Shown here one piece after another: positions 1 through 8,661 of a stretch of 64,000 bases of DNA (positions are counted from its first letter, which is position 1; every line of letters starts with the position of its first letter). The DNA lies in NCBI RefSeq assembly GCF_001435095.1, contig NZ_AZFC01000015.1, forward strand, positions 73,864-137,863, written 5' to 3'. The notes beneath the pieces were generated by a model. The model saw nothing but the letters and a program-made list of their open reading frames with translations, was not told the DNA's origin and did not search any database. The DNA comes from Levilactobacillus spicheri DSM 15429. GTDB lineage: Bacteria; Bacillota; Bacilli; Lactobacillales; Lactobacillaceae. A program made the position numbers and the translations under genes.

Positions 1-834
1 GACGAGAACTATCGTATCATGTGACCCCCACCTGGCGCAACCCCTTTTATTAAAAAAGTTGATAAAAGCGATAAATTGTACCGCATCGTGCGGCGATAGT
101 TACCGATTGCTCCCGCTCAGCTGAGCCGTGACGGTATTTCCTCCGGTCCATCATGGGTAGCACCAGCTGACAGAGTCACCACCGATTTCTGATTAACGAG
201 GATGATTCTATAGCGAAGAAAAGTGGGGCACAATTCGGGAAATTTTGGGGAACCTAGAGGTTAGGCTGGCCGAACAGTCTTTTGAACCTGAAAGGGTGAT
301 TTTAGACGCGTTTATCTGGCAAGGAGCTACAAGCATGTGGGATGTCCACTCAAGCGGCCAGTTCACGGAGGTTGGAAAGGGAAACGACGATGTGAGCGAA
401 ACAGAGGCGACTTGATGGCCGTGGTGAAATTGATGTTAGCTGGCGTTTTGGGCCGGCTTACATCAAGGCCGAGCTTCGGAGACCACGGGCTTTGTGGGCT
501 CCGGCGTCGTCCCACCTACGGCCAGCTTGCTCGCCGGCGTGGAGCGGGGGGTTACGACAGTCACTCTCCGTTACGGCGTCGAAACGTGCGCCCCAAGGCA
601 GCTGGTTCCGCTTAATGGCGGCAGCTAACCGCCTTGGACCTCACTCTGTGTTCTTTGCTCACTGAACTTATCACGCTGGTAGAAACCAAGGCGGGCGGTT
701 CCGTGGCTGGCCGGTTTAGACTGGAGAAAAGAAGGGGCGTGACTGACCGCCAAAACCAAAAAATCACCGGCAAATTTGGTCAAAGAACTATTTCCCGGGA
801 AATTCTAAGTTAAATTCAGCTTAAAGCGTTGAGA
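1..834. other. Non-coding, helix-rich region upstream of walR
   Basis: No convincing gene is visible: the one forward ORF (337-615) has no ribosome binding site and an implausible Arg/Gly-rich composition. The DNA is packed with strong inverted repeats. Examples are 430-443 with 453-466 (14 bp, one mismatch and one wobble), 469-472 with 476-479, 498-506 with 532-545, and the nested hairpin 593-637. Bases 629-637 can pair either with 593-599 or with 686-694, so two exclusive folds exist. This suggests a structured RNA of unknown family; the strand is not established. Confidence 0.5.
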
Positions 835-871
835 GAACTGGCCTGAAACCAAGTTCACGATGTGTTATAAT
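835..871 (+). promoter_or_regulatory. Probable walR operon promoter (extended -10)
   Basis: A perfect TATAAT at 866-871 is preceded by TGT, giving the extended -10 motif TGnTATAAT at 863-871. No good -35 is seen at the right spacing, which is typical for extended -10 promoters. Transcription would start near 878 and make a leader of about 235 nt before walR. Confidence 0.55.
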
Positions 872-878
872 TCAAGTA

Positions 879-1077
879 GCGCCTTTTATCGGTGGCTGGA
901 AATTTCTCAGCCACTCCGGCGCCCCTGTGTTTCACCGGGACTTGAGCAATGGCTCGTCCCACCATTCCTTGACTTTAAACGATGAAATTTAACGCAACAC
1001 CAAAACTGCTGTGGCCCCGTTGGCGGTGGTACTGTGACACCCAACGGCCGGCCTGCCGGTAATCCTGCAATTACCGG
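879..1077 (+). promoter_or_regulatory. Five tandem hairpins in the walR leader
   Basis: Stem-loops follow each other at 879-922 (outer GCGCC/GGCGC, inner GTGGCTG/CAGCCAC), 937-960 (GGGAC..GAGC/GCTC..GTCCC), 1017-1047 (CCGTTGG/CCAACGG), 1048-1059 (CCGG/CCGG) and 1056-1077 (CCGGTAAT/ATTACCGG). The last two share CCGG at 1056-1059 and so exclude each other. The walR Shine-Dalgarno starts 20 nt after the last stem. No known riboswitch class was recognised. Confidence 0.55.
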
Positions 1078-1114
1078 ATCGATCTGTATTTCCCTTAAGG
1101 AGGAAATTTTTAAT

Positions 1115-1831
1115 ATGCCTAAAAAAGTTCTAGTTGTCGACGACGAGAAGCCGATTTCGGATATCATGAAGTTTAGTTTGGAAAAAGAAGGGTACGAGGT
1201 CGACGTCGCCTATGACGGGGAAGCCGCCCTGCAACACGTTGAAGAAAACACCCCCGATCTGGTCATTTTGGACCTGATGCTGCCGAAAATCGACGGCCTG
1301 GAAGTTGCCCGGGAAATCCGGAAGAAGCACGACATGCCGATCATCATGGTCACGGCCAAGGACTCCGAACTGGACAAGGTCTTGGGGCTAGAATTAGGGG
1401 CCGACGATTACGTGACGAAGCCCTTCTCTAACCGGGAACTCGTGGCCCGGGTCAAGGCCAACCTGCGGCGCCAGAACACGGCGGCCCACGCCCAACCCGA
1501 AGAACCCGAGAACCAAGACATTGAAATTGGCGATTTGACGATTCATCCGGAAGCCTACTCCGTTTCGAAGCGGGGGGCGAACATCGAGTTGACCCACCGT
1601 GAATTCGAATTATTGCACTACTTAGCCCAACACATTGGCCAAGTCATGACCCGTGAACACCTGTTACAGACGGTCTGGGGCTACGACTACTTCGGGGACG
1701 TGCGGACGGTCGACGTGACGGTTCGGCGGTTACGGGAAAAGATTGAGGATAGCCCGAGTCACCCAACCTGGTTAGTCACCCGGCGCGGCGTCGGCTACTA
1801 TTTGCGTAACCCTGATTCCGATCAGGCCTAA
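1115..1831 (+). CDS. walR: Response regulator WalR (YycF), OmpR family
   Basis: DNA-binding regulator of the essential WalRK system that tunes cell-wall metabolism. It has 238 residues: an N-terminal receiver domain (about 1-120) with the acidic pocket VVDDE and the phosphoacceptor Asp53 in LVILDLMLP, then an OmpR/PhoB-type winged helix (about 135-233) ending in the conserved RRGVGYYLR. The ATG at 1115 is chosen over upstream starts because a perfect AAGGAGG lies at 1097-1103 and the protein then begins with the usual [11 protein letters not shown]. It is first in the operon with walK, walH and walI; a long structured leader precedes it. Confidence 0.97.
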   Translation: MPKKVLVVDDEKPISDIMKFSLEKEGYEVDVAYDGEAALQHVEENTPDLVILDLMLPKIDGLEVAREIRKKHDMPIIMVTAKDSELDKVLGLELGADDYVTKPFSNRELVARVKANLRRQNTAAHAQPEEPENQDIEIGDLTIHPEAYSVSKRGANIELTHREFELLHYLAQHIGQVMTREHLLQTVWGYDYFGDVRTVDVTVRRLREKIEDSPSHPTWLVTRRGVGYYLRNPDSDQA

Positions 1832-1875
1832 GCTAGCGGCGACGCTAAATCTCTGGCGGAGGAGAATGTGACTTC

Positions 1876-3732
1876 GTGAATAGCAAAATTAGATTTTTTC
1901 AATCGATTCACTTTAAGATTGCGTTGGTGTTTGCCCTATTGCTCTTACTGACCCTGGAAATCGTCGGGGCCGTTTTTGTCCGACAGTTGGAGCACCAAAA
2001 CTTGAACACCTTCAAGCAACAGCAGGTGGTGCAGACCTACATCACCAACCGCCTGTCGGATGAGCTGGTGAAGACCAACACGACGGGGGCCAACAAGCAG
2101 ATCAAGTCGACCCTCTCGGAAATTACCAATACCAACAACGCCCAGATTCGGGTGATCGATAACAAAGGAACCATTCGGGGGACCAACGAGGTCGACAATC
2201 AGGGGATTGTCGGCCAGAAGACCACCGATAACGACATTAAAAACGCCATTTATAATAACCGCGACGTGGTCCGGACGACCTATAACTCGCAGAACAATAG
2301 CCGATACTACACCACGATTACCCGGCTGATTCGCAGCCAGGGCAACAACAGTGAGCTAGTGGGGGTTATTTACATGCGGGCCAGCCTGGACTCAGTCTAC
2401 CAAAATATCAACCAGATCACGCTGATTTACGTCTCCGCGACCTTCGTGGCGATCATTTTGGGACTGGTCATGGCGATTATTATTTCCCGGGCTATTACCC
2501 GGCCAATTGATGAAATGAAGAAGCAGACGTTGCGCATCGCCCGGGGGGACTACTCCGGTCACGTGCACGTCTACGGCAACGACGAGTTGGGCCAACTGGC
2601 CAGCGCCGTCAATAACCTGTCCGTGCGGGTCGAGGAGGCCCAAGAATCGACCGAGTCCGAACGGCGCCGGCTAGATTCCGTGATGGCTCACATGACCGAT
2701 GGGGTCATCGCCACCGACCGCCGGGGGAACGTCACCATCATTAACGAGACGGCGACGAGTTTCCTGGATACCGATTCCGACGACGCCGTAGGCAAGTCGA
2801 TCCTGGACCTGCTGGCGATTCGCAAGGACTACACCCTCCGCGAGCTGCTGGAGGACCCGGACGACCTGGTCTTAGACTTCTCGACCAAGGAACACGACCT
2901 GATCCTGCAGGCCTACTTCTCGTTGATTCAACGGGAGTCCGGCTTTATTTCCGGGCTAGTCTGTGTCCTGCACGACGTTACCGAACAACAAAAGATTGAC
3001 CAGGACCGGAAACAATTCGTGTCCAACGTGTCCCACGAACTGCGGACGCCGCTGACCAGCGTGCGCTCGTATATCGAGGCCCTGTCCGAAGGGGCCTGGA
3101 AGGATCCCAAGGTGGCCCCCGGTTTCTTGAAGGTCACCCAAGAGGAGACCGACCGGATGATCCGGATGATCAACGACCTGTTGACCCTGTCACGGATGGA
3201 CTCCGGGACCCAGAAGATGAACCTGGAAATGGTCAATTTAAACGAACTCTTCAACTACGTCCTGGACCGTTTTGACATGATCATCGAACAAGACGATCAG
3301 CCGAAGAAGACCTACACCATCAAACGCGAGTTTACCAAGCGCGATTTGTGGGTCGAAATCGACACCGACCGCTTCACCCAGGTGCTGGATAACCTGATGA
3401 ACAACGCTATCAAGTACTCACCGGATGGTGGGGTCATCACCTGCCGGCTGCTCGAGACCCACAACAACGTGATCCTGAGCGTGGCCGACCAAGGCCTAGG
3501 GATCCCGCGGGCCGACATCCCACGGATCTTCGACCGGTTCTACCGGGTCGACAAGGCTCGTTCGCGGGCCCAGGGTGGGACCGGCTTAGGGCTGGCCATT
3601 TCCCGGGAAGTCGTCCAGATGCTGGGCGGCCGAATCTGGGTCGACAGCCGCGAAGGCCGTGGCTCCACGTTCTACATTTCCTTGCCATACAAGCCGTACG
3701 AGGAGGAGGATCTCTGGGATGAAGATAACTAA
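1876..3732 (+). CDS. walK: Sensor histidine kinase WalK (YycG)
   Basis: Membrane sensor kinase that phosphorylates WalR. The 618 residues show TM1 (about 12-35), an extracellular PAS-like domain rich in Asn/Thr, TM2 (about 182-204), HAMP, a cytoplasmic PAS domain (about 265-370), a HisKA domain with phosphoacceptor His387 in SNVSHELRTPLT, and an HATPase domain with N, G1 and G2 boxes (NNAIKYSPDGG, DQGLGIP, GTGLGLAIS). Start is GTG at 1876 behind GGCGGAGGAG. It lies 44 bp after walR and its 3' end overlaps walH by 14 bp, which suggests translational coupling. Confidence 0.97.
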   Translation: MNSKIRFFQSIHFKIALVFALLLLLTLEIVGAVFVRQLEHQNLNTFKQQQVVQTYITNRLSDELVKTNTTGANKQIKSTLSEITNTNNAQIRVIDNKGTIRGTNEVDNQGIVGQKTTDNDIKNAIYNNRDVVRTTYNSQNNSRYYTTITRLIRSQGNNSELVGVIYMRASLDSVYQNINQITLIYVSATFVAIILGLVMAIIISRAITRPIDEMKKQTLRIARGDYSGHVHVYGNDELGQLASAVNNLSVRVEEAQESTESERRRLDSVMAHMTDGVIATDRRGNVTIINETATSFLDTDSDDAVGKSILDLLAIRKDYTLRELLEDPDDLVLDFSTKEHDLILQAYFSLIQRESGFISGLVCVLHDVTEQQKIDQDRKQFVSNVSHELRTPLTSVRSYIEALSEGAWKDPKVAPGFLKVTQEETDRMIRMINDLLTLSRMDSGTQKMNLEMVNLNELFNYVLDRFDMIIEQDDQPKKTYTIKREFTKRDLWVEIDTDRFTQVLDNLMNNAIKYSPDGGVITCRLLETHNNVILSVADQGLGIPRADIPRIFDRFYRVDKARSRAQGGTGLGLAISREVVQMLGGRIWVDSREGRGSTFYISLPYKPYEEEDLWDEDN

Positions 3733-5020
3733 GGCTCTGTTGCCCATCGGCCTGACCATCGCCGTCGCCATTAGCGTGACGTTATCGGCGCTGATCTGGA
3801 CCAACCCCGCGCAGTATGAACGGAACCGGCAACGAAGCTCGAACAATCCGACGACCGAGCTCAACACACGGCCGCAAAAGGACGTTTATCTTCCGACGCA
3901 GGTGGTGCATACCGACGCGACCGGCAATCAACAACTGTTAAACAACCGAAAAATCAACCTGACGTCCGAAATCCGCACGGCCCTGTCCAACTGGAAGCTG
4001 GGCCGGATCAGCCGGGTCCGCGACGTCTCGCACACGGATTATCTGAACGCTTTGAAACAAAAGGACAGCCTCCTGTTGTCGTACGCCAGTCCGATCAACG
4101 TTAAGCTGTTCAACACCGTTTTCAGCAGCAACGTGTCCCTGCAAAACACCCAGTTTTCCCGGATTATGGTGCCGCTGAACGGTGACAAACACCTGTACCT
4201 GCTGAACGACACCAATCAGGAGATGTACCGGGTGACGGTCAAGAGTGGGGCGGCCAAACCGCTGCGGGGAATCCTGCGCGAGAACCTCTTTCGCATCCCG
4301 ATTCACATGCAGTGGTTAAACGGCAGCGCCATGGCCTACATGCCCAGTTCGGTGACGGTGCCGTCGTATAGTTACCTGGTCAACCACCAGTCGACCGACT
4401 ACTTCACGACGCGCCTGCTGAACAACGGGGAAGCGACCAACGTCACGGCCAAGAAGAACAAGGACAATACCATCTATAGCGATGGGACCTCCAAGCAGCT
4501 GACGGTCTACAACAAGCCCGGGGTGGCGCTGTACGAAGACTACAGTGCCATGCAGGCGACGCTGACCTTTAGCCAGCAGCTCAAGGCCAGCTACCAGGCG
4601 GTCAAGACCATCGGAATCCCGATGGAAAACCTGCGCTACTACGGCTACGATGGGGATAACAACACTGTGACCTACCGGAGCTTCGTCGAAGGGTTCCCGA
4701 TCTTTAACCAGAGTGATTACGGGGCCGCGCGGATCCAGATCCTGTCACAGGGCGTCCGGCGGTACAACTTCTCGCTGTATAGCCTGCAGGTCCCGGTGCC
4801 GAACGATAAGAAATCAATCACCTTACCGGGAACTCAGGCCGTGATCGACCAGCTGACGGCGGCCGGGTACAACCGCAAGAAGATCGGCAGCATCCAGCTG
4901 GGATACCAGTGGGCGGCGTCGTCGGTCTCCGACAAGGTCGTGGACCTGACGCCGACCTGGTACGTCAACTACGACGGCACGTGGAAGACCTATAAGCAGA
5001 TGCTGAAGACAAACGGGTAA
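3719..5020 (+). CDS. walH: WalK accessory membrane protein WalH (YycH)
   Basis: In Bacillus and relatives YycH is a single-pass extracytoplasmic protein that acts on WalK together with YycI. This copy has 433 residues, one N-terminal membrane anchor (about 5-24) and a large extracytoplasmic region. The ATG at 3719 sits inside the end of walK (14-bp overlap) behind GAGGAGGAGGA; an earlier in-frame start would give a non-homologous tail. The assignment rests mainly on gene order and topology, plus a general YycH look (the NKPGVALYEDY segment and a C-terminal Tyr/Trp-rich end). Confidence 0.9.
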   Translation: MKITKALLPIGLTIAVAISVTLSALIWTNPAQYERNRQRSSNNPTTELNTRPQKDVYLPTQVVHTDATGNQQLLNNRKINLTSEIRTALSNWKLGRISRVRDVSHTDYLNALKQKDSLLLSYASPINVKLFNTVFSSNVSLQNTQFSRIMVPLNGDKHLYLLNDTNQEMYRVTVKSGAAKPLRGILRENLFRIPIHMQWLNGSAMAYMPSSVTVPSYSYLVNHQSTDYFTTRLLNNGEATNVTAKKNKDNTIYSDGTSKQLTVYNKPGVALYEDYSAMQATLTFSQQLKASYQAVKTIGIPMENLRYYGYDGDNNTVTYRSFVEGFPIFNQSDYGAARIQILSQGVRRYNFSLYSLQVPVPNDKKSITLPGTQAVIDQLTAAGYNRKKIGSIQLGYQWAASSVSDKVVDLTPTWYVNYDGTWKTYKQMLKTNG

Positions 5021-5037
5021 AGGGAGGACAGTCCGGC

Positions 5038-5889
5038 ATGGATTTTCGACGCATCGAGTGGCTATTTTTAGTCGCCTTCATTGTCATTGACATTTTCCTG
5101 TTCGCGGCTTTCCAACGCGATACCAGTAGCCAGTCGGACACGACTTCGAGTCGGACGACCAACAGTGATACGACGATCATTAAGGAAATGCGCGCCGACA
5201 ACATCACGTTTAAGTCCCCGTCGAAAAAGAGCACCGAGGGCTACTACATCGCCACGACGAACGATAGTGAGATCAAGAGTGACCTGACCAGCCTGTCCGA
5301 CCAGACCGTGAAGTACGACGAGGGGCTGATTACCTCGACCTTCAAGACGGCGATCACCAACGTCGATACCCAGCACCCGGACAAGACCCTGGATGCGGTC
5401 GTGGCGAACACCGCCTTGATCCTGAACGGGGCGCAGTACCAGTACAACGCCCAGTTGTCGAGTCAAAACACGGTGGTCTACACGCAGCGGGTCGCGGGCA
5501 GTCAACTCTACACCCGCTATGGCCAGTTGCGGTTTAGCCTGACCAACGACGGGACGGTCACCGGCTACACGCAGGGCTACCTCAACGACGTGTCGACCTT
5601 GCGGGAACGGACGGCGACAATCTCCGAGCGTAAGGCGCTGATCTGGCTGTACCAGTACAACCAGATTCAGAACAACACCAAGGTCGTCTGGACCAAGTTG
5701 GCCTACACCCGCTACTTCACCCTGAAGAATAGCAGCGTGTACATCCCGACCTGGATCATCGCCGTCAAACCCACGAGTGGCAACGACGCGGGCACGCTGC
5801 AGCTGAAGCACGTGAACGCCTTTACTGGGACCATCCTGACGTCGGACAGCAACGTCAAGACGGTCAGTGGGACGGAAACAACGAACTAA
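5038..5889 (+). CDS. walI: WalK accessory membrane protein WalI (YycI)
   Basis: A 283-residue protein with a short cytoplasmic N-terminus (MDFRRIEWLF), one TM helix (about 8-25) and an extracytoplasmic YycI-type domain. In Bacillus YycI forms a membrane complex with YycH and WalK. It starts 17 bp after walH behind GGGAGG and is the last gene of the uninterrupted operon; a rho-independent terminator follows directly. walJ, which usually comes next, is displaced by about 1.8 kb here. Confidence 0.92.
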   Translation: MDFRRIEWLFLVAFIVIDIFLFAAFQRDTSSQSDTTSSRTTNSDTTIIKEMRADNITFKSPSKKSTEGYYIATTNDSEIKSDLTSLSDQTVKYDEGLITSTFKTAITNVDTQHPDKTLDAVVANTALILNGAQYQYNAQLSSQNTVVYTQRVAGSQLYTRYGQLRFSLTNDGTVTGYTQGYLNDVSTLRERTATISERKALIWLYQYNQIQNNTKVVWTKLAYTRYFTLKNSSVYIPTWIIAVKPTSGNDAGTLQLKHVNAFTGTILTSDSNVKTVSGTETTN

Positions 5890-5903
5890 CTGAAAGGCAA
5901 TTA

Positions 5904-5940
5904 CCGGCGTCTGGCCATTTGGTGGCTGGGCGCTTTTTTT
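5904..5940 (+). terminator. Terminator of walRKHI
   Basis: GC-rich stem (GGCCA/TGGCT core with flanking GCG/CGC) followed by seven T, 15 bp after the walI stop. Confidence 0.75.
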
Positions 5941-5983
5941 GACCGGTAGATTCTGTATGACGGGAGAAAGGGTAATGAATCCT

Positions 5984-6026
5984 GGAAAAAACGCCACTCC
6001 GGTGAATAGTGCCGGAAAGTGGCGTT
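5984..6026 (-). terminator. Terminator of the XRE gene
   Basis: Arms AACGCCACT and AGTGGCGTT with inner CCGG/CCGG. On the minus strand it is followed by a run of T, so it serves the gene at 6153-6671. Confidence 0.75.
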
Positions 6027-6152
6027 GAAAAAGGTGCACGGTTAGGCTCCTTTAATGCAGGAACCTGATATGTAAAGAAAATCGGTCGCTCTGAAAAGTT
6101 GATTTTGGCCCGGTGGATACCCGCTGAGAAAACGCGGGCTCAATGAATGACC

Positions 6153-6671
6153 CTAATCAACTCGGTAAACGGTCGTTTGTGAGGGCTTAATCCAGTCATC
6201 ACTAATGATGGAATAGGTCCCCATCAGACTGTAGAGGGAAACCAGAATGGAAATCACAATGATCGTTTTATGGAGACTATTGTATTTATTATTACGCCAG
6301 ATAACGTAGAGTGGTAAAAAGATACCTACGGGCGGTAATAGGGCGGAGGCTAGGGTCAACAGGAGCAATAAGAGACCTTCATCGGTATTTTGATGGAAAG
6401 AAGTGTTGACGGGGGGCACTTCTCTTTGCCTGACGGTCAGATGATTTGCCGTATGAGGCGGCGTCGGCTGGTCGAAGTTGTGCTGAACCAAATCATCCAG
6501 CGAGAGATGGTAAAGGTCACTGAGGCGGATCAGGTTGTCTGAATCGGGATAGCCGCGCCCATTTTCCCACTTAGAGATAGATTGGCGTGAGACGTGTAGG
6601 ATGGTCGCCACCTCATTCTGGGAAAGATGTTGCGCCATCCGGGCCCTTTTCAATTGAGTCGATAATTCGAT
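6153..6671 (-). CDS. XRE-family regulator with C-terminal membrane segments
   Basis: Probable membrane-anchored transcription regulator. A Cro/CI-type helix-turn-helix occupies about the first 60 residues (LSQNEVATILHVSRQSISKWENGRGYP), a linker follows, and the last about 60 residues hold two hydrophobic helices. The nearest ordinary start (TTG at 6653) lies 26 nt from the perfect AGGAGG at 6680-6685 and would cut off the usual beginning of the fold. ATC at 6671 (8 nt from the SD) or ATT at 6674 (5 nt) gives the typical MELSTQLKRAR start, so a non-canonical start codon is likely. Target unknown. It lies inside the wal region, opposite to the wal genes. Confidence 0.75.
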   Translation of the reverse strand: MELSTQLKRARMAQHLSQNEVATILHVSRQSISKWENGRGYPDSDNLIRLSDLYHLSLDDLVQHNFDQPTPPHTANHLTVRQREVPPVNTSFHQNTDEGLLLLLLTLASALLPPVGIFLPLYVIWRNNKYNSLHKTIIVISILVSLYSLMGTYSIISDDWIKPSQTTVYRVD

Positions 6672-6882
6672 AATGGGTACCTCCTAATGAAGATGAATGA
6701 TAGTGATAGTATACGCGAATCCATGGCGTTAACCAAGATTAAGCGGGATGTAAACAAGTCGTTCCTTCTCATAGGTCGTAGACAACGGTAAAATCAAGGT
6801 ATCAATGGACGCGTCGTGACTTCGCATTAAGAATATAGGATAACGGGTGCGTACATAAACTATTTTAGGGAGGTGTGACGCG

Positions 6883-7254
6883 ATGACTTTATCTGTCAGA
6901 AAAGGTGTGGCGGTCTTGGCCAGCGTAATCATCGCGGCTTTTTGGGGCATGAATCTCGCGTATTCGCTTGAGGTTAGGACGATTGCAACCATTGCGGCGA
7001 TGCTCATCTGTGCGATTGCTACGTGGCTGTTGGTTAATCGGTGGCGTGAGATTGTTAGCTTGGACTATAGTCCCTACCAAAGCCTGTTTCTAACGCTGGT
7101 GAGTGGTGTTTTGATACTCGTGCTTCTGACAAAAGCTGCTACCGGCTTAGTCGGTTGGCTCGCATGGCTGTGGTGGTTATCTGGTTTCTTATGCTTAGGC
7201 CTGGTCGTCTTGCTCATTGCCGTTGGTTACGGCTATCTTGTGGAAAAACGATGA
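6883..7254 (+). CDS. Small four-helix membrane protein, unknown function
   Basis: A 123-residue hydrophobic protein with about four predicted TM helices (roughly 8-26, 33-52, 67-86 and 93-117) separated by short basic loops. ATG at 6883 follows GGGAGG at a good distance. It is divergent from the XRE gene and may be functionally paired with it, as many XRE/membrane pairs are. I do not recognise the family. It is part of the insertion between walI and walJ. Confidence 0.65.
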   Translation: MTLSVRKGVAVLASVIIAAFWGMNLAYSLEVRTIATIAAMLICAIATWLLVNRWREIVSLDYSPYQSLFLTLVSGVLILVLLTKAATGLVGWLAWLWWLSGFLCLGLVVLLIAVGYGYLVEKR

Positions 7255-7714
7255 TGAGAAAGCGGTTTAAATCAGTGAGTCGATAGGATCAATGAAAAAT
7301 CGATTGAGCTGGTGTGTTTAATAATCATTAGTGGCTTATTACTATTTTTGATAATTAGCCTTTTACGGATTTTAAAGCCACACTGGTAGTAACACTTGTT
7401 ATATTGGCTGGACTGGTTTTTAAGAGCCGTTTTTTGAATAAATAGCCAAAATGGGTGCTACCACTATACTGCCGATTATTGGGGAACGGGTTGGATGGTG
7501 TTGAGGGGTTCTGTGATGGTTGACGTTCATGCTGACAACCCATGAACGTCAACCATCATAGACCCCCTTATTAATTGATGATGAAGCTTGGGTTGAAAAA
7601 GCCAGCTTTTTAGAAAATCGTTTGCTTATCGATAGGGAGCGACTAAATTTGGTTACAAGCGCCGGCAGATGCGGTATCATAGCGGTATTAGGTTAAGAGA
7701 GGGTTCGATATTAG
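7255..7714. other. Intergenic region with membrane-protein remnants and a long inverted repeat
   Basis: No intact gene. Two short forward reading frames (about 7300-7390 and 7393-7446) encode hydrophobic stretches (GLLLFLIISLLRIL and TLVILAGLVF) separated by a stop codon and a frame change, suggesting a decayed membrane gene. An inverted repeat occupies 7505-7566. Confidence 0.45.
7505..7566. repeat. Long inverted repeat upstream of walJ
   Basis: Perfect 16-bp arms at 7516-7531 and 7541-7556 with a 9-nt loop, extended imperfectly to 7505 and 7566. It is not followed by a T run on the plus strand. It could be a transcription barrier or the end of an inserted element. Confidence 0.7.
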
Positions 7715-8530
7715 TTGAGTACGGTAGAAAAAGATGGCTTGCGCATCAGCGTGTTGTCGAGCGGCAGCACCGGGAACGTTTGCTACATTGAAAGTCCCCA
7801 CGAACGCCTGCTGATCGACGCGGGACTGAGTGGTAAGAAGATTGAGAAATTGATGGGCGACATCGATCGCAGTTTGACCGACGTGAATGCCTTGTTAGTC
7901 ACGCACGAACATACCGACCACCGGAAGGCCGTGGGCATCCTGGCCCGGCGCTACGCCCAACTGGACGTCTACGCCAACCAGGGGACCTGGGACGCGATGA
8001 CGCCGCGGATCGGCAAGGTCGACCTGGCGCAGAAGCACCTGTTCGCCCCGGACACGGTCCAAACGTTTGGCGACATCGACGTCGAGAGTTTTTCCGTCTC
8101 GCACGATGCGGCCGAACCCCAGTTTTACGCGATCCACTACGAGGGCAAGACCTTCGTCATTCTGACGGACACGGGCTACGTCTCCGAGCACGTCGAGGGC
8201 GTCATCAAGGACGCCGACGCCTACCTGCTGGAATGTAATCACGACGTCGAGATGTTGCGGATGGGCGACTATTCCTGGCCGCTGAAGCAACGGATCTTGG
8301 GGGACAAGGGCCACTTGTCCAACGAGGAGGGTGCCGACGTCTTGATGGACGTGCTGGGTAACCGGACCAAGCGCATTTACCTGGGGCACCGGAGCCTGCA
8401 TAACAACATGCAGTCGCTGTGTCACCTGACCGTGGCCTCGATGATGGAGAATCACGACTTCGGCGTCGGGCACGATTTTCAGTTGCTCGATACCCAGCCG
8501 GAACAGGCCACGCCGCTGGTGACCCTGTAG
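7715..8530 (+). CDS. walJ: WalJ (YycJ) metallo-beta-lactamase-fold hydrolase
   Basis: Metallo-beta-lactamase-fold protein usually found at the end of wal operons. In other Firmicutes YycJ/WalJ is linked to coordination of replication and cell-wall metabolism. The 271 residues carry the metal motif THEHTDH (about 62-68), a central SVSHDAAEP segment, LTDTGY, ECNHD and the C-terminal GHRS loop. Start is TTG at 7715 with a modest AAGAGAGG upstream; no better start fits. It is separated from walI by an XRE regulator, a membrane protein and remnants, so it needs its own promoter. Confidence 0.93.
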   Translation: MSTVEKDGLRISVLSSGSTGNVCYIESPHERLLIDAGLSGKKIEKLMGDIDRSLTDVNALLVTHEHTDHRKAVGILARRYAQLDVYANQGTWDAMTPRIGKVDLAQKHLFAPDTVQTFGDIDVESFSVSHDAAEPQFYAIHYEGKTFVILTDTGYVSEHVEGVIKDADAYLLECNHDVEMLRMGDYSWPLKQRILGDKGHLSNEEGADVLMDVLGNRTKRIYLGHRSLHNNMQSLCHLTVASMMENHDFGVGHDFQLLDTQPEQATPLVTL

Positions 8531-8661
8531 GCAAAACTTTAGGACTTCCACAAACATTCATCAAAAAAACTTCACACTCCCCCGTTAAAATGGGGTTATT
8601 AAAAAATAACGGCCGCACGAATGGCCGTTAACGAGGAGGGTTAGCGCAAACGCGCAGGAGA

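Noticed and set aside
337-615. 92-residue forward ORF in the region upstream of walR
   Set aside because: No ribosome binding site, Arg/Gly-rich composition, and it coincides with dense RNA-like inverted repeats.
1-1100. RNase P RNA, tmRNA, group II intron 5' end or 6S RNA
   Set aside because: None of their conserved core sequences was found; the region stays unassigned.
5068-6039. 323-residue ORF antisense to walI
   Set aside because: Shadow frame of a GC-rich gene; Val/Arg/Gly-rich with no recognisable domain or SD.
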